Positions 1 to 12,484 are shown, counted from the first letter of the stretch. The stretch: DNA of 64,000 nucleotides from Juglans regia (GCF_001411555.2 NC_049903.1:28714583-28778582); one strand, 5' to 3'. Numbers and translations: made by a program. The notes: a model not told the origin generated them from the letters alone.

Positions 1-167
1 TATCAAAATACAATATAATATTTATTAAAACTTGAAACAAAATCCTATTTAAATATAAACTCAACACAAAAAAAATATTTCTCAGCCGAAAACTCAAACC
101 GTGACCTTTCCATATATATATTAGGTTAAAACTAGTAAGTGCCCAAGTTAAAACTTTACTTATAAAT

Positions 168-204
<37 letters not shown>

Positions 205-1428
205 AACACCCTATACGTAAAACAAACGATAAACATACAAAAGAATAAACGAAAAAAATTGCAGCGGCGACAGGGACTCACCAAGATGGTAAAGTGCGAC
301 GGCGCAGTGTACGACGAGAGGTGGTGCACTCGGTGGCTATGCACTGGACGAGAAAGAGAGAGAGAGATGCACGGTGAGAGAGATAACGAAGAGAGAGAGC
401 TTACGGGAGAGCAAACCAAATGTGACAGACAGAAAACAGATAGGGAGATTACCGTGCAGCGGGGTGGCAAGAGGCGGACCTGGGGTGACGGAAAACTTCG
501 CCGGCGTTTCTGGAGCCGCAACGTGAAGGAGCTCTTGGTGGTTAGTGGTTGTAATGGCTCAAGGTAGGAGGAAAAACATCCTTTGTTTCGGTAGTGAAAA
601 ACAGAGGCTTGCGGGATAGCTATCGAAGGCTACACTGGTGGGTTCACGGCTGGGTCACGGTGGCGGCGTATGGCAGCGTTGAGGAGGAGCATGCGGCGAC
701 TTGACTTCCTTGGGAGGCTGCGTTTTCTAGGAGACGGTTGGGTAAAAACGTGAAGATGCAGGTTGGCTTTTGACCGTGCCCGGGCGAGTCTCTTGCCATG
801 CGATCCGCGTGCTCAGCGTCTCACGTGGTGCAATGGCTGTCCGTGGTTGCTGACCTCCACGTATGAGCGGGACGTTCTCACGGTACTGGCATGCTGCTGC
901 GGCTGAGGCCGAGACGGAGGTGATGGCGCACAGTGAGGCGTTGAGCCTTGGTGAATGACGCTAACGGTGGAGGCTAAGGGCGTCAATTTTACGTGAGTGG
1001 AGGTTGGCGTCGAACTAGGAGGGCCCGGGTGGTTCTGGAGGCTGGTTACAACGATGATACAGGGCAGTTTTCGAAGGTCTAAGATGAAAGTGTAAAATTA
1101 TACGGGTGCTAAGAAAAACCCTAGAGAAAGAAAAGAGATAGACGTGCACCGTGTAGTGTCGTGCGTGGAAAAAAATAAATAAATAAAACAATAATAATTA
1201 AAGTCCAACAATAAAATTATCCATTAAAGCAAAAAGCAAATTTAAAAACAAACATTAATTAATATCACCAAAGCACATCAAAGTAAATTTCAAAACTTAA
1301 GAATTATAAAATAAATCCAACGAGAAAAATTCGATAAATTTTAAAATAAGAACAATAATATTTAAATTAATTAAAAATAACCCTTCACTAAAAAGAACAA
1401 TACAGTAAAAAAAATACGGGGTATTACA
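1..1428 (-). mobile_element. Ty3/gypsy-type LTR, cut by window edge
   Basis: Read on the - strand, the sequence from 1428 begins TGTAATACCCCG, the start typical of long LTRs of plant Ty3/gypsy elements. An AT-rich stretch follows, then a GC-rich stretch from about 1100 down to 260. It abruptly interrupts a copia reverse transcriptase reading frame at 1428/1429, so it is the later insertion. The other end lies outside the window, so neither the target duplication nor the length can be read. The short reading frames within it look like chance. Solo LTR or full element cannot be told. Confidence 0.6.
168..204. repeat. (AC)n-(TA)n microsatellite
   Basis: About 11 AC/CA dinucleotides are followed directly by about 7 TA dinucleotides, inside the gypsy-type LTR sequence. 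Confidence 0.95.
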
Positions 1429-4297
1429 TTAACCACAGAGCTAAAAGTCTCAGGAAAATCAACACCTTCTTGTTGATGAAAGCATTTTGCAACAAAGCGG
1501 GCTTTGAATCGTTCAATACTACCGTCCGCCTTCTTTTAACATGATAGACCCATTTGTTCCCTACAAGATTGTATTCTTGTCGAGGTGGAACTAGATCCCA
1601 AGTCCTATTTTGAATTAAGGCATTAAATTTAGACAACATGGCATTTTTCCAATGTGAGTGTTTATTTGCTTCGGTAAAGCAACTGGGCTCAACATAAGAG
1701 TCATTTACCTCGGCAAAAAATGCTTGCGGAAGAGGATATTTAATGTATCCAACATATGGCACTTTGGACTTGAGGCTGTTTGTTTGAGACCGTGTGATCA
1801 TGCGGTGACTTGGAGCATATGCTTGCACTTGACTGGGCAGGGTTTCTGGTTGTGGGAGCGCAGCAGGAACCGAATGCAAGACAGCATGTTGGTCTGGAAC
1901 ATTGGCATCATCTGAATGTTGTAATGTCGTTGGAGTGGCATGTGGCAGCTGATCAAACACAAGTGGCAGTGGGTGAGGTTGTGAGTCTTCAGCACCTGCA
2001 GGTAGAGTTATGATGTGCGGGCATGTGGGATTTAAGTGAAGTGGGAGAGAGGCTGTTTCGGACGAAGAAAAACTGAAGGATGGAGTGTTTGATTTTTTAT
2101 ATGGAAAGAGAGATTCATCAAAGACCACATGCCGAGAAACATAGATTTTTCCAATTGATAAGTCAAGACATTTGTACCCCTGATGTGAGAGACTATAGCC
2201 CACAAAAATGCAAGTTTTGGAACGAAAATCAATTTTGTGACGATTGTAGGGTCGTAGGTTGGGCCAACAAGCACAACCAAAGACACACATAAAATCGTAG
2301 TTTGGCTTTTTGTGGTATGCCTTTTCAAACGGGGAATGATTGTCCAAGAGTTTGGTGGGCAAACGATTGATAATATAGGTAGCCGTTTGAAAAGCATCTT
2401 CCCAATATGATTGAGGAAGTTTTGAATGAGCTAATAATGCGAGTCCCATTTCAACAATTTGGCGATGGCGCCTTTCAACTGAACCCATTTGTTCATGAGT
2501 ATAAGGACAGGCAATACGATGTTCAATACCACAATTTTTGAAATGGGTATTTAGTCAACAAAATTCACCTCCCCAATCGGTTTGAACCGCTTTAATTTTT
2601 GCATCAAAGTGCTGTTCAACATATGTTTGAAATTGGAAAAAAATATTTTCAACTTCAGATTTATTTTTGAGAGGGAAAAGCCAAATGAATTTCGTACAGT
2701 CATCCAAGAAACAAACATAATAACGAGAGTTATAGGTTGAGGTAACAGCACTTAGTCCCCATACATCAGAAAAAATGAGTTCTAAAGGTCGAGTCGCATG
2801 ATTAACAGAATTTGCAAAGGGCAAATTGTGGCTTTTAGCCATCTCACAATCAGGACAAACAGAGTGCCTTTTATTGACTACAACAGAAATGTTATTTGAA
2901 TTTAACACATGATTAACAACTCAAAAAGAAGCATGGCCGAGTCTACGATGCCAATCAAAGATAGAGACACGGATACCAACAAAGGCAGAAGAGACAACTT
3001 GTTGAAGTAGTGAAGAAAGGCAGTACAATCCATCTTTGTTGTGGCCTTTATGAAGGACATTCCCCGAGTAGTCCTTGATGAGAAAAAAATTGTTATGAAA
3101 CTCAAAATAAACATTGTTATCTCGAGTAAATTTTTGAACAGAGATTAGATTTTTTGTGATTTGGGGAACAACCAGAATTTTATCAAGAATAAAAGATTTT
3201 GAAGGTGTGGATAAAGAAGTGGTGCCAGTGTGGGTTATAGACAAACCTGAACCATCACCGACTTGGATTTGATCAGTGCCAACATATTCTTCGTCACGGA
3301 CATTGAGATTATTGAGATTGTTTGTTAAATGATGCGTTGCACCAGAGTCAACATGCCACCCTTGTTCAGTCATCTGCTGAGGTTGGTTGGTGCATAGGTT
3401 GGCTTGTGCATTCCGACGTGGTGGTGGAGGTAGAAAGTGAGGATCATAGCGCTTATCACACCGAGAGGCAGTATGGCTAGATTTGTCACATAATTGGCAC
3501 CATAAGTCAGAGTTTCGGGGTGAAGAATTACCTCTACCAAGGCCACGATTTGTGCTTCCATTGTCACGGCCTCTACTGAAGTTGCCATGGCCACGATTTC
3601 CAAAAGAATGTTGCTGGCAGGTAGCTACATTGGCTGATATGTTCGTGGCTGGGGTGGACTGGGAATGATGTAGAATTCGGGCTTCACAAGTAAGAAGCAA
3701 AGAATAGACCTCTTCCATTGTGATTGACTCGTCACGAGTAGAGATGGTAGTAACGAGAGAGTCATATTCGGGTCCCAAACCAGTAAGCAAGTAAGTGATT
3801 ATGTCATCCTTGTTCAAGGGTTGTCCAGCAATAGCAAGGGTGTCCACAAGACGTTTGATATGTAGGAAAAATTCACTTGTCGTCTGGTTATTTTTGCGGG
3901 CTGTTGAGAGTTGAGTCCGCACTTGGATGATTTGAGCCCTGGACTGAGAAGCAAAAGAGGATGTGAGAGCAAGCCACACTTCACGAGAAGTTGTGCAATG
4001 AGCAACCTATGCAAGAACTTCATCAATGAGAGAAGCATTGAGACAACTAAGAATTAAATTATCTTGGGTTTCCCAAATGTCAAAGAGAGGATTCGGGGTC
4101 TTGGTGCCATTGCCATCAACAAGTTCCTTGGATGGTTGTTTGAGAGAACCATCACGGTAGCCAAAAACTTTTTGGCCTTTCAGATAGGGAAGCATGGTGG
4201 CCTTCCAAGTGGGATAATTGGCACGACTAAGTTTAGAAATATTGAGAGACGAAGTAGGATTGAAGAAAGGGAGTTGAGTAGACTGAGCAGCAGGCAT
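1429..4297 (-). pseudogene. copia gag-pol polyprotein, broken
   Basis: The polyprotein starts at the ATG at 4297. Gag includes the zinc knuckle CQLCDKSSHTASRC (CX2CX4HX4C, about 3480-3520). Protease shows DSGATHH (about 3335). A GAG-pre-integrase WHRRLGHASF lies at about 2925-2955. Integrase has the HHCC end CPDCEMAKSH, the acidic residues in SDVWG and QTDWGGEF, then the GSVERRHRQ segment. RT starts at NLVGNKWVYHVKR and stops at the FHQQEGVDFPETFS region. Frame breaks are a TAG near 4007, a TGA near 2918, a stop near 2552 and a one-frame shift near 1525. The stops fit C-to-T transitions of CAG or CGA codons (inference). Family assignment is firm; the subfamily was not determined. Confidence 0.9.
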
Positions 4298-4350
4298 GAT
4301 GAAGAGAGAAGAGAGAAAAAAAAAATTGTAGGAAGATGACGTTGGTCTAT

Positions 4351-4364
4351 TGGCTTTGATACCA
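4351..4364 (-). other. copia primer binding site
   Basis: On the - strand this reads TGGTATCAAAGCCA. It matches the usual copia site complementary to initiator methionine tRNA (TGGTATCAGAGC) with one change. It abuts the LTR end at 4365 directly. Confidence 0.8.
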
Positions 4365-4700
4365 TGTAGAAACGTAGAAAGGAAGGTATAAACATTTCCT
4401 CTGTTTTCATTGACTTCATATGCGTACAGGAGTTTCTATATATAGTACAATTAGAAATTCAAATTTGAAATACAAAACGTAAATCCCAGAATTTATGCAT
4501 CTGGTGATCTTGGGTTTGATTTGGGATAATTGATGGTAGTTGCCGTTTCCGTAAGTTCCGTTGTTTCCGTAGCTTCCTCTGCAGTTTCCGTAGCTTGCGT
4601 TATTTCCATAGCTGGCATTTCCTTTGCACCAATAGTGACAAGTAGGGATTCTTTCTTCACAGAGGTTTTGTTGGATGGGATGTTTGCAAAGATTTTGTAA
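4365..4700 (-). mobile_element. copia 5' LTR, outer end uncertain
   Basis: The inner end (CGTTTCTACA on the - strand) touches the primer binding site. A TATA-like TATATATAG lies near 4436-4445. Between about 4540 and 4630 there is an imperfect 15-bp tandem repeat around 'gtttccgtagcttcc'. I could not find a convincing outer TG terminus; it may lie anywhere from about 4690 to 4800. Confidence 0.6.
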
Positions 4701-5166
4701 CCAACTGTTTGTAAGTTATATTCGAGTAGAGATTCTTATTGCAGGTGTGGCTTTACTATGCCGGTTGTATTCCTAGAGTGGGCCTTGGATATGAATGCAA
4801 AACTGAACGAGTTTACTTCTTGCTACCCTCTTGGATTTAGTAGCTCAAGAACCCCAAATTAAGGATGAATGCTTCAATCTCTTATGGCTTAGATAATCCA
4901 AATGTTAAGGAGGATGAAACTTCCTTTCATTCTTTTCATTCTCAACCCTCAAAACTCTCTTTGCCCAAAACTCCTAAATCTCCTCTTATGAGATGCCAAC
5001 GCGAAAACGTGTCATGTGCACGTCACATTGACATGCACTACTGCACAACCACACTTCTGATGGCGAAATGCGCAGTATCGAAAAACTCGATATCTTCTTA
5101 TCTAACCCACCCCACCCCACCCCAATAGCCATTGTGCATGGGTCTCACACACACCAACAAAGCCAT
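4700..5166. other. unassigned intergenic sequence
   Basis: No domain-bearing reading frame was recognised. It contains a short C-rich tract of CCCCA-type repeats near 5106-5124. The one 87-codon frame here resembles no family I know. Confidence 0.5.
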
Positions 5167-5511
5167 GTGTTGGATATAAAATGAGTTGGGTCCAGCCCAT
5201 TGAAAGTCTACCACTAAAATGAAAAGATTTCATAAGGCAAGTCTAGTTCAATTACTCCAAAGAATGAATGGGATCTCTATAAAGGGAGGGCATCTCCTCA
5301 TATTTGAGAGAGACTGGACTATGCACAGAGATTCCTAAAATCTTCACTCTTCAGGAGGATGACATCTTATTCAATCTCTAGAAACTCTAATTTTATCTAT
5401 TGTATTGAGAAATAGGTGATGCCATGAGAGATTCTACAAACATCAAGTTTAGTGGATTTTGCCCCCAAAACATCTTCTTATTCTTTGTGGAGGAAATAGA
5501 AGAAGCAACAG
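5167..5511 (+). mobile_element. possible solo LTR
   Basis: The stretch begins TGTTGGATATAAAATG and ends AAGCAACA. It carries a TATA-like 'ctataaag' near 5278, as short copia LTRs do. No clean 5-bp target duplication is seen, so this is tentative. Confidence 0.3.
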
Positions 5512-5762
5512 TAAGCCTCACTATCAGTCTACGACCTGTTCTTGACCTTTAATTTTTTTCTTTCTCATTTATTTTCCAATTTCTATTTGTATTGATAAAT
5601 TTGGACCATTTCCCATCCGCCCCAAACGTAAGGTTGGGTGAGAGTAGTCTCCACGTCTGAAGTGTTTGATGGGTCAATGCAAAAGTCTTTTCTTCTTGCT
5701 AGCCAGGAACAAAAGCTTGTCGACAAGTGATTAGAACTAAAAAATAAAGAATAAATATAGAT

Positions 5763-5905
5763 AGAAGTTACTATTGAGAGTATCTATTTTACACACATGA
5801 TGTGACATTATTTAGACCACACATCTTTTTAAATGAGTGTTGAAAATAATCAATTAAAAGTAGTCACGCAGTGAGTGCAAAGTGTGCACTGCTATAATAA
5901 CTTCT
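5763..5905. mobile_element. 143-bp MITE, copy 1
   Basis: The terminal inverted repeats are AGAAGTTACTAT on the left and its near-complement TATAATAACTTCT on the right. An equally long copy lies at 17049-17191. An inner palindrome around GCAGTG...CACTGC is also present. The superfamily is not certain because no clear target duplication was seen. Confidence 0.65.
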
Positions 5906-6422
5906 CTTTAGCATTATTAAAAAATAAAGACTAAAGATTAAACCTCGACCTCGACCTCGACCTCAGCAATTTATGACGTGGAAATTTTGATTCCCTGCGT
6001 CCAGACCAAACAATACGTCGAGCAATAATTTTTCTAAATGAGTTTTGCTTCTTGTCCAATCATGTCAACTAATTAAAATCTTATTATTATATATATGTCA
6101 GTGGTGTGAAACGTTTCTTCTTCATTACAAGGACTCTAAAATAATAAAACAACAAAGAAAAATGTAAAGAATTAACGCAAATATCACTCGTCAAACAGAC
6201 AATTCCGAAACTCAAAACTCTTTATTTTGTTCCCTTTTACATATATAATCAAATTTTGAAGAACGCATGCACTTAACTAACCATTAATTATTATCACCAT
6301 TAAACCAAGCACAGAAATAGATATTTATATCCCAAATAATTGGTTTTTTAGGTTTTTTTTTTCTTATTAAAAAGTCACAAAAGAGATATTAATTATTATA
6401 ATTTTTATTTCATTTGTTTGGT

Positions 6423-6628
6423 CTCGTTTGTTTTCGATTACAACTTCTCTTAATTATTTCATTTCAACTAATTATTATAAGTTTATTAAATTTTTATATA
6501 AAATAAAATAAATAAATCAATTTTTTCAATTTTTTAAATAAAAATAATATTAAAAAAATATATTATAATAATATATTATTTAATTTTTAATTTTAATTCA
6601 TGTCATTTTATCGGTAAAAGCAAATGAG
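6423..6628. mobile_element. MITE with CTCGTTTGTTTTC ends, copy 1
   Basis: The left end CTCGTTTGTTTTC matches the inverted right end (CTCATTTGCTTTTACC) imperfectly. The centre is A+T with an 'aaaaataatattaaaaaa' core. The duplicate is at 20966-21170 in unit 2, and a related longer element is at 33375-33632. Confidence 0.6.
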
Positions 6629-7327
6629 TATAGTTCCTGCAACTCTTTTGTAGATGTTCAGGACGCTTCTCGGGAATTCTGCTCAAATAGTGGGCTATTG
6701 ACCTGACTAGCCATATTTTACCAAAAAGTCCCTTATTTCTAACAACCACCACAGGGGGGTTGTTGTAGAGTTAATGGAGTCGATAGAGTTGTTATTGTTC
6801 CCCTTGGGCCCTTTGAGTTTTTTATTTTTCAGATATCAACTAAATATTTTTCTCTAAAATTAAAATATATCAATTAAAATTAAAAGGTTAGAAGAGAGTT
6901 TCATATTTTTTGGAGAATTTGATTAGGTTTTTCAAAATTTTTAATAAGCAAATGAACCTTGTAATTTTCTTTTATTTACTTTCTTAACACTACTACTCCT
7001 TTTAATATATCTCACTTTCTATTTTATCAGCGAAATGCGTGCTCAATTGCTTAGACAAAAAAAAAAAAAAGAACTAAAAAGTAAAGACCAAACAATACGT
7101 CGAACATTAAATAGCCGGACCTATATATAATTAATACATGAATATTAGTCAATGAGTCGTCGCATGCATGTAGGACAAGTCTTGAGGGTCGATTTCAAGG
7201 AATAAATGTATTGGCTTTCAAAAGGAAATTTCAATTCAGGCTAGGATGAATATTCATTTCATGGAAATTTCCAACTTGATTCGTTCAATTATTTCACAGG
7301 CCAGCCTAGCTTGAGATCATCTTTTCT

Positions 7328-7338
7328 TATATATTAAA
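7328..7338 (+). promoter_or_regulatory. TATA-like box of receptor 1
   Basis: TATATATTAAA lies about 55 bp before the ATG. It is conserved at the same place in units 2 and 3, implying a short 5' leader. Confidence 0.5.
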
Positions 7339-7382
7339 GTCTAGCCTAGTACTAATCCATCATTACTTACTCATAAATTAAA

Positions 7383-10142
7383 ATGGCAACAACCTCCCTT
7401 TCTATTTCCATACCGATACTAGCGATATGGGCTATCTGGATCTTATTATGCGGAAAGTGTTTGGATAATGCACTTCAGCAGCTTGTTGTTGCTGCATCTG
7501 GGTCATCTCATGCCCTTCAACTTAAACAAGCCAAGGCTTTGCAGGAGACTGGGTGGTGGCCGTCCGCTACTCATGCCCAAGCCAGTAGTAATTATTCAAG
7601 TGCTTGCCTCTGGGATGGTATTACTTGCAATGTTGGTGGAAGCGTCACACGCATTGATAGATCTTTTCAAAGTTTGCGAGGTCAGTTGATCAAACTCAAC
7701 TTCTCTTTCTTCCCAAATCTAGTCAATCTTGATCTTAGTTCGAACTCCCTTACGGGGCGTATCCCACTTGAGATAGGGATCCTAAAGAACTTGGTCTATT
7801 TAAGACTTCGTTTCAACATGCTTGTCGGTCCAATCCCTTCCACTTTGGGCCATTTACCTAATTTGGAAAATTTAGACCTTTGTCAGAACAAAATCAATGG
7901 ATCCATTGCTCCCGAGATAGGAATGCTGAAAGATTTGAGCTACCTTAACCTTAGCCATAACTTTATTAGTGGAGAAATACCTAGCGCACTTGGGATGATT
8001 GTCCCTCTATTGAGCTTGGATCTTAGCTACAATAATCTTACGGGCAACATTCCATCTTCTCTCACTGGTATATATACACTCGACTTATCATATAATTCTT
8101 TGGAGGGTCGAATTCCAGACGGTTATGCTCTGTATCATACCTCTCACACATTAAATGGCAACAGGGATTTATGCGGTCAGTTCGAGATATTCCCTCCATG
8201 TTCCACAAGCGAAAAATCAATCATAACCGAAATAAAAACTTTTGTACCCATCACCATTTTCCTCGGATTCCTGTTTATTGGAGGGGGTATTTTCTTGTCC
8301 CGTCGCATGTTCAAGAAAAACCAGATTGAGTCTAGGGGATCAAAGAATGGAAACATATTCTCGATATGGAATTATGACGGACATATTGCATATGAAGACA
8401 TTATTGAAGCAACTGAGGATTTTGATATCAGATATTGCATTGGAACTGGTGGTTATGGTAGCGTTTACAGAGCAGAATTACCAAGCGGAAATGTGGTTGC
8501 CTTAAAGAAACTTCATCAGAGAGAGGCTGAGAATCTAGGTTTCTATAGGAGTTTTATAAATGAGGTGAGGGTGTTAACAGAGATAAGACATCGAAATATT
8601 GTGAAGCTGCTTGGGTTCTGTGTACATAAAGAATGCAGATTTTTAATTTATGAGTACATGGAAAGGGGAAGCCTATTTTGTGTCCTAAGAAATGTTGATG
8701 AAGCTATGGAACTGGATTGGAGCAAGAGGGTAAACATCATCAAAGGCACAGCACACGCCTTATCATACATGCATCATGAATGCATCCCAACAATTGTTCA
8801 TAGAGATATATCATCCAACAACATTTTGCTGAACTCTGAATTTCAAGGTTTTATATCTGACTTTGGAACTGCTAAACTCCTTGATCCTGACTCCTCCAAT
8901 CAAACATTGGTTGCTGGCACTTATGGTTACATTGCCCCAGGTAAATTGTTAATTGATTATTTGGACTCCAACAATGTCATTTAAATTATTTAATTAAGAA
9001 TATTGAATACAATTATTCCATTAGTCAGTATCTAAACAGTTTTAAATATTATTTTTCTTTACTTTTTTTTTTTATCAAATTTACAATTTATGAATCTTTA
9101 TCACCAATTAAGCTTGAAAGATATTTATAAGTTGATAAAACTAAAAAGACATCTAATAAAATCTAAAATCCCAATAATCTTAAATTATAAATTTAATTAG
9201 ATATATGTGTTCTTCATTTAATTATATGTTTAGCATAATCGCATATATTATTTAATAATAATACATTTGGAGAGTGCATAATGAAACTATGTAGGAATAG
9301 TTTTCAATTAGCAATAATATAATAATATAGTAGCTTCCTATAGTCAAAATTTCATGATTTAGAATAATACTAGTCCTAGATCCGAATAATGTGCGAGCAG
9401 GCTGAATAATCCAAGATATCAATTTCTAAATATTTTATTTAAGATATTTCAAATAAATTATTATTTTTTAGAAATTTATAAAAATTTTTAGATTCAAATT
9501 ATATCCTCTAAGCAAAAAAAAATGAAGCTAGAACCCATTTTAGTGAACTTTGTTTATTTTTTAGAATATTATATAATGAAGTTGTCACGTCTTTATTTAA
9601 AACGATTTGTATTTTGAAAACTAAAGATTATTATTAATAACTTGATCAAATATTATTCTTCATTCAATAATTTACTGTTACTAATTATCAAATTAATTAG
9701 ATGTATTACTGTTCATTGACTATATTTAGTTGTTCTCATCGTTTTTTCTTTCTCTATAGAGTTTGCCTATACGATGACAGTTACTGAAAAATGTGATGTA
9801 TATAGCTTCGGTGTGGTGGCAGTAGAAGTATTAATGGGAAGACATCCAGGAGAACTCTTGTCCTCATTATCATCATCATCTCAAAATATGATGCTAAATG
9901 AAATATTAGACCAACGCCTGCCACCTCCAAATCGTCTAGTTGCACAGGACATTTTGCTTGTTGCTACAGTAGCATTTGCATGCCTTCACACTCAGCCAAA
10001 GTCTCGGCCTACAATGAAATGTGTGTCACAAGAATTTCTCTCTCGCAAGAAGCCGAATGTCATACCCCTGTCTACGATTTCACTCTTGCAACTGAAGAAA
10101 CAAGCAGCATACGTGGCTGGATCAGGATTTGCTTATTGTTAG
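7383..10142 (+). CDS. MIK2-like LRR receptor kinase, copy 1
   Basis: Two exons, 7383-8940 and 9760-10142, are joined across an 819-bp GT/AG intron (phase 1, inside the APE codon) and give 646 aa. Residues 1-30 form a hydrophobic signal peptide. An LRRNT-like cap with CLWDGITC follows, then about six LRRs (about 104-245), a membrane segment at about 286-308 and a kinase domain. The kinase shows glycine loop GTGGYGS (354-360), lysine 375 in VALKK, HRD at 473-475, DFG at 493-495 and APEF across the splice. Its tail, with [14 protein letters not shown], is like MDIS1-interacting receptor kinase 2, a sensor of SCOOP peptides in Arabidopsis. The ectodomain is far shorter than MIK2's roughly two dozen LRRs. 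All catalytic motifs are present, so it is probably active at the plasma membrane. Ligand unknown. Confidence 0.9.
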
Positions 10143-10366
10143 GGTGTTTTGTGTAATGTCAAGGTGTTGTTTACATTTCTCGGTCTTTTTTTAAGAAAAA
10201 TATTATTTGTAAGCATTCCAGATCACTCCATAAACCTGAAGTACTCACTGTTCAAATAGAAACAGAATGGGTTGTTGTGTTTGTATGAGTTAAGTGTGCA
10301 AATAGAAAGTAGAAGTGAATTAAGTAAAATCTGATAGAGAATTTCAGCAAATTCGTCATTTCTTCT

Positions 10367-11533
10367 TCACGAGCAACAAGCTTGCAGAATATCTTTGATA
10401 TCAGGATCACCCCCAGCTTCTTTGTCCTACTCAAAAAGAAATAAACAAATTTTACATCTATTTAGAGTAGTATCTAGCATAAGAGCTCAGAACTTTAAAG
10501 TCTTGAGTGGAGTCTTTCGATACTCCTCCCCGATCTTAATTGTATAAGAAAATATATGTAGATAAGGTTACAAAAAGTATAAAAATATACATGTTAATTT
10601 GTCTGTGTTTTAGGAAAAAAAGGAAACTATTGATCAATAAGAAATATATAACAATGGTCATATTGATGATTAATCGTGTTCTGGGCATGAGGACAAAAGA
10701 GAAAGGGGACACGCTATGATGAGGAACTTAATTACCTTGTGAATGAATAAGAGGTTAGTTTTGCCAGGACCTGCAACTATAATTCCACCTTGCTGCCTAA
10801 GAAACAACAAACTTCCATTTGTTAGTTTTAAAAATAGGAAAAAAAATTCACTAAGAAAAAAGTATTTTCTACCCTTGCAGCAGACAACTCATATTTGACA
10901 AGCTTAGCCAAAATAGATAAAGATCATTAAACCAACTGTCTTATTGAATGCAGGCCTTATAATCTGTACATTTCTATACTTTTGTTTTCAATTTACGCAT
11001 TAGTGTAGAGTCGACTGTTGCCAGATTTCTTTGGTGGCTTCCTTGAGATCTTGTTTAAGCCACCAAGGAGATTTAGTTGTGATGGATCTAGGTTCTGTTG
11101 ATAATACCGTTAAGTCAAGTCAGGATGCAAGTTTTGTTGATAGTTGCTAGGAGTTCAAGAAAAGTACATAACTGGATACTTTGATCTCATCATAAAAAAA
11201 TTTGACATAGTAGTTGCAACAAGATGTTTTGCATACCACCCACCTCTTGTCACGGTGTCTGTTTCAAATGAAAGCTTCCAGTCTTGCCGATAACCTTCCA
11301 TATATAACTGTATTATCTTGAGACCTACCTGCAGTGTCACAGAAACAACTAAACTAAGAATTCCTAGATGCAATCACAAAGTGCTAATTTTCACAAAAAC
11401 CTTATGTAAGCCACAAGTACTAGTAGAGTTACCAAAAAGGGATTTGCACAGACTTTAAGAGTGAATGTAGTTGAAACCCCTGAGACAAAATGTAAAGCCT
11501 CATACGAAGTGTGGGTTGGGTTGGCATAAACTT
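10367..11533 (-). pseudogene. peroxiredoxin-like (thioredoxin-fold) gene, 3' exons only, unit 1
   Basis: Four - strand exons splice in frame: 11454-11533 (VYANPTHTSYEALHFVSG), 11237-11328 (GLKIIQLYMEGYRQDW...RGGW), 10736-10796 (QQGGIIVAGPGKTN) and 10367-10426 (DKEAGGDPDIKDILQACC, stop). Split codons match at each joint. The product resembles the C-terminal half of plant AAED1/PRXL2-type thioredoxin-like proteins, probably plastid redox proteins. The N-terminal exons are missing here. The donor after the first listed exon is GTCTGT, while unit 2 has the canonical GTATGT. It lies tail-to-tail with receptor 1. Probably a relic, though these exons themselves have no stop. Confidence 0.75.
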
Positions 11534-11544
11534 CTGAAACAAAC

Positions 11545-12120
11545 AAAAAGTTTTATTAGCAGGCTGCAAAATTAAGACACATTACCATTTTTTTAGTTGG
11601 GAAGTATAGACTCCACAACATAAAATTCAACAGATTTCATTTTCATTCTTTTGCACCCCTACTTTGATGAGTAGTATAAGGTCTTTCCACAATGCAGGCT
11701 GCTTTGCAACAACATGAATGACACGGTCATTGCTGCCATCACCAAACCTTCACCTTCTCATCCTCATCATTATGACATTATTGTTGTTATCGTCATCATC
11801 AACTGGCAACGGAAACAATGCTTCTTGAGGTGTTTGGGAATCGTAGAAAGTCTGAAAGTGCGATTGTGTGATAGGCTAGGAAGCAGATGTGTTGAAGTAG
11901 GGTTGGTGATCCTGTTGGAGTAGAGATTATAGGTCGAAAGTGTGGTAGACAGGGAAGTCACCATGGATGGATGCTTGAAGGATAAACAGAAACTCCGCCC
12001 AAGGACTCTGGTTGGAGTAGAGATTACTGGGCGGCTTCGTGATCGTTGGTCGTAATTGTGGGAAATGGAGTTACACGTGGCAACACTCTGGTTGTCAAAA
12101 TGCTTCAATATGAGAACTTC
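11545..12120. other. intergenic, with one copy of a ~230-bp unit repeated in units 2 and 3
   Basis: The segment from about 11600 to 11830 ('caccttctcatcctcatcat' region) is single here but tandemly duplicated at 26.5-26.9 and 42.0-42.48 kb. From about 11905 to 12120 the sequence matches 55343-55580. No protein family recognised. Confidence 0.6.
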
Positions 12121-12484
12121 ACGTGGTTATGCTTTGGCAATTAAAACTGCATGACCCAAATTCAATTTCTTCTTTCTCCCCTCCCCCTCCATTGGCGGCC
12201 ATTCCCTCGTGTCGAAGCCCTACTCCATTTCATTATTTGAGGAGAAGCTTTTATCACCGGCCATTATATCCGATGCCAATGCTCCTTTTGCCACTCCTAT
12301 CCCTCCAGAAGCTTGACGATAATCTAATCCGCCGCAATGGTCTCATGGATAGAAATGTCCAGTGGGTATTACTGGGCTCCCCGGGTTGGGAATGGGAACC
12401 ATCGCCAGCCGCCTCTCTAACATTCTTGGCGTACCCCGCGTCGCTAACGACAATCTCGTCTCATCCGGCCCCCTCTCTCAACTG

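Larger units (their letters stand above)
1429..4364 (-). mobile_element. Ty1/copia retrotransposon, internal part, 3'-truncated
   Basis: On the - strand the order is primer binding site (4351-4364), gag, protease, integrase and the start of reverse transcriptase, which is the copia order (integrase before RT). The element ends at 1429 inside the RT motif where a gypsy-type LTR begins, so most of RT, RNase H, the polypurine tract and the 3' LTR are missing. One LTR remains beyond 4365. In-frame stops and a frameshift show it is inactive. Confidence 0.9.
5575..7382. repeat. 5' flank of unit 1 (repeated in units 2 and 3)
   Basis: AT-rich non-coding DNA upstream of receptor 1. The first 170 bases (to about 5745) recur at 32813-32990 in unit 3. 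From 5929 onward the sequence recurs almost base for base at 20511-21926 in unit 2, including two TGGTTTTTTAGG-type tracts and a poly(A) of 14 at about 7056. It holds two MITEs annotated separately. A block with 'aaagaccaaacaatacgtcg' occurs twice in the flank, near 5985 and 7085. Confidence 0.85.

Noticed and set aside
156..567. Opposite-strand frames of 121 and 102 codons
   Set aside because: They lie in gypsy-type LTR sequence with a microsatellite, have low-complexity Arg/Ser or Leu/Ser composition, and show no family resemblance.
11017..11100. Additional peroxiredoxin-like exon reading KSPWWLKQDLKEA on the - strand
   Set aside because: It lacks matching splice borders, and exons B and C already join in frame without it.
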